DNA of 64,000 nucleotides from Roseicyclus marinus. Lineage in GTDB: Bacteria; Pseudomonadota; Alphaproteobacteria; Rhodobacterales; Rhodobacteraceae. Under the pieces are notes generated by a model that saw only the letters and a list, made by a program, of their open reading frames with translations, searched no databases and was not told the origin of the DNA. The stretch is taken from contig NZ_JASJOF010000011.1 of NCBI RefSeq assembly GCF_030163795.1, forward strand, positions 26,396 through 90,395, given 5' to 3'. Of this stretch, positions 62,987 to 64,000 are shown in pieces. Position 1 is the stretch's first letter; every line of letters starts with the position of its first letter. Both the position numbers and the translations under genes were made by a program.

Positions 62987-63484
62987 ATGGATAGCGACGC
63001 GAACTTCTTTGACAACATTTTGACAATACTCACGCTCGCGTGGGGCGTCGTGCTCGGGCTTGCCTTGGCGAGTTTGATCGTAGAGTTCTCGGCTAAAGCA
63101 ATAAAGAAACATTCGCTACCAGTTGGCCGCACAATCCTCAACGTCACTTTCTTCGCGCTTATCTACTTCTCAATGTTTGTTTGGGATCCCCCGCTCGCAC
63201 CTATGCTTTCTGAGATGCACTCCACGGTAAATATTGGCGCCCAGTTGGCCCTCGCGCTGATGGTTGGAATACCATATGTGGTGATAGGCCTAGTGTTCAT
63301 TCTGTTTAGCGCTCGTTCAACTGAATCTGTGGGTGTTGAGAAGGCAGGTCGAGAAGACAACAAAGAGCGTGAGGTAGCAGAGAGCGATCAAGAGATGATG
63401 GCGCGTATTCGTCGCGAGGAGGAATATCGGCTCCAAGTGCGTCGGACCCTCGAAGGGGAAAAGAATACTGATGCCAATAGCTAG
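62987..63484 (+). CDS. hypothetical membrane protein (165 aa)
   Basis: A 165-residue protein with three hydrophobic helices (about 8-32, 45-66 and 83-108) and a strongly charged C-terminal tail rich in Glu, Arg and Lys (about 115-160) that looks like a coiled coil. AAGGA lies at suitable distance before the ATG. I do not recognise a family. Composition is lower in GC than the chromosomal genes, so acquired DNA is likely. Confidence 0.65.
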   Translation: MDSDANFFDNILTILTLAWGVVLGLALASLIVEFSAKAIKKHSLPVGRTILNVTFFALIYFSMFVWDPPLAPMLSEMHSTVNIGAQLALALMVGIPYVVIGLVFILFSARSTESVGVEKAGREDNKEREVAESDQEMMARIRREEEYRLQVRRTLEGEKNTDANS

Positions 63485-63551
63485 TCCTACCTGTCACCCG
63501 TCCCTTAGTTAAACTTGTGGCTTCGTCTCTATAACCTCAACTGAGGAACCC

Positions 63552-63583
63552 CCTGTATCTAAATAAAGAAACCTAGATACAGG
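63552..63583 (+). promoter_or_regulatory. 10-bp perfect inverted repeat overlapping a ribosome site
   Basis: CCTGTATCTA (63552-63561) is perfectly complementary to TAGATACAGG (63574-63583) around a 12-base AT-rich spacer. The right arm contains the first part of the AGGAG ribosome site (63581-63585) of the next gene. It could be a protein operator or an RNA hairpin that hides the ribosome site. Confidence 0.55.
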
Positions 63584-63591
63584 AGATGACC

Positions 63592-63837
63592 ATGCTGACC
63601 ACCTTCGCCGTCTGGGCGGCGCTGGGCTTGTCTGCCCGGACCGTACTCGGCCACGTCTTGCGGTTGAAGCTACGCCGCCGCCTAGCGATCCCTCAAAGCC
63701 TTGCCGGGGCGACTATCTACACCGCCGGGGCCCTGTCGCTCTTCGCGTTGATGCCCTTCGCCCCCGCCCTGATCCCGGTGCCGTTTGGGGTGATCTTTGG
63801 GTTCTTCATCCTCGACGCCGTGCTGGTCAAAGCGTGA
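63592..63837 (+). CDS. small hypothetical membrane protein (81 aa)
   Basis: An 81-residue protein with two or three hydrophobic segments and a basic loop (LRLKLRRRLA). ATG 63592 is chosen because AGGAG ends 6 bases before it; the ATG at 63586 would be too close. No family recognised. The perfect inverted repeat just upstream overlaps its ribosome site. It lies next to the IS66-type remnant. Confidence 0.6.
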   Translation: MLTTFAVWAALGLSARTVLGHVLRLKLRRRLAIPQSLAGATIYTAGALSLFALMPFAPALIPVPFGVIFGFFILDAVLVKA

Positions 63838-63902
63838 CGCCATGGATCGAACCACACTCAAACCCGGTGCGGTCGTAACCACCCGGTTGGTACCGCGGCT
63901 GA

Positions 63903-64000
63903 TCAGGCGGCCTCGGCCTGAGCGGCGGCAATGGGCGTCCAGTTCCACGGCAGGAGCTCGTCGAGCCGGTTGATCTTGTGATCGTGGATGCGGTCGAGTA
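63903..64000 (-). mobile_element. IS66 family transposase, C-terminal end, cut by window edge
   Basis: The last 32 codons read LDRIHDHKINRLDELLPWNW and then a short Ala-rich tail before the stop at 63903. This is the usual C-terminus of IS66-type TnpC transposases. The rest lies beyond the window. A dyad downstream (GCGGTcgtAACC...GGTTggtACCGC, about 63869-63900) may be part of the element end. Confidence 0.78.

Noticed and set aside
1..64000. CRISPR arrays, rRNA genes and tRNA genes
   Set aside because: No regularly spaced repeats, no rRNA sequence and no convincing tRNA cloverleaf were noticed; a covariance-model scan would be needed to exclude tRNAs fully.

Overview
The window is high-GC DNA with densely packed, overlapping genes. 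The gene set (aerobic cobalamin cluster with cobG, cobN, cobF and cobE, MttB-family and GcvT-type amine dehydrogenases, and a fused epimerase/sugar transferase) points to an alphaproteobacterium of the Rhodobacterales (Roseobacter/Rhodobacter type). The placement is inferred from gene content, not from a marker gene.

Layout. 0-6.3 kb: four c-di-GMP genes (a truncated diguanylate cyclase, a 7TM-PAS-GGDEF protein, a 5TM-PAS-GGDEF-EAL protein and a HAMP-GGDEF protein). 6.3-13.4 kb: a MATE exporter, a KefC-type antiporter with its KefF-like partner, a DJ-1/PfpI protein, a GFA protein, an F420-reductase-like NADP protein and a divergent LysR regulator. 13.5-34.2 kb: an almost complete aerobic vitamin B12 pathway. 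A cobalamin riboswitch at about 27.5-27.7 kb heads the minus-strand run DUF1636-cobW-cobN-cobG-cobH-cobI-cobJ, followed by cobL-cobE-cobM-cobB-cobA-cobF. cobK sits between the two blocks on the opposite strand and overlaps both neighbours. On the other side lie cobO-cobQ (+), the aminopropanol-phosphate genes cobD, cbiB and a PduX/BluE-like kinase (-), and cobU-cobT (+). Not seen here: chelatase partners cobS/cobT, cobV and bluB. 34.4-37.6 kb: two glycan-initiation genes. 37.9-44.1 kb: a plus-strand run of seven genes (glycosyltransferase, inositol-monophosphatase-like, GTP cyclohydrolase II, MDR dehydrogenase, PTPS/QueD-like, methyltransferase, RibD-C reductase) that reads like an undescribed pathway for a modified pterin or pyrimidine metabolite. 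This is my main candidate for novelty. 44.1-59.6 kb: a polyamine-type ABC importer, an M24 hydrolase, and an operon (3-hydroxyisobutyrate-dehydrogenase-like, aldehyde dehydrogenase, MttB family, two FAD/GcvT demethylating dehydrogenases) with a divergent LysR gene, consistent with uptake and stepwise demethylation of a methylated amine. 60.6-64 kb: a lower-GC graveyard of mobile DNA with an integrase remnant, two sets of direct repeats, small membrane proteins and the end of an IS66-type transposase.

Functional links. The MttB-family protein would need a corrinoid partner, so B12 synthesis and the amine operon may be connected, although no corrinoid protein is encoded here. The riboswitch would shut the main cob operon when cobalamin is plentiful. 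Function calls rest on recognised motifs and neighbourhood; no database search was possible.
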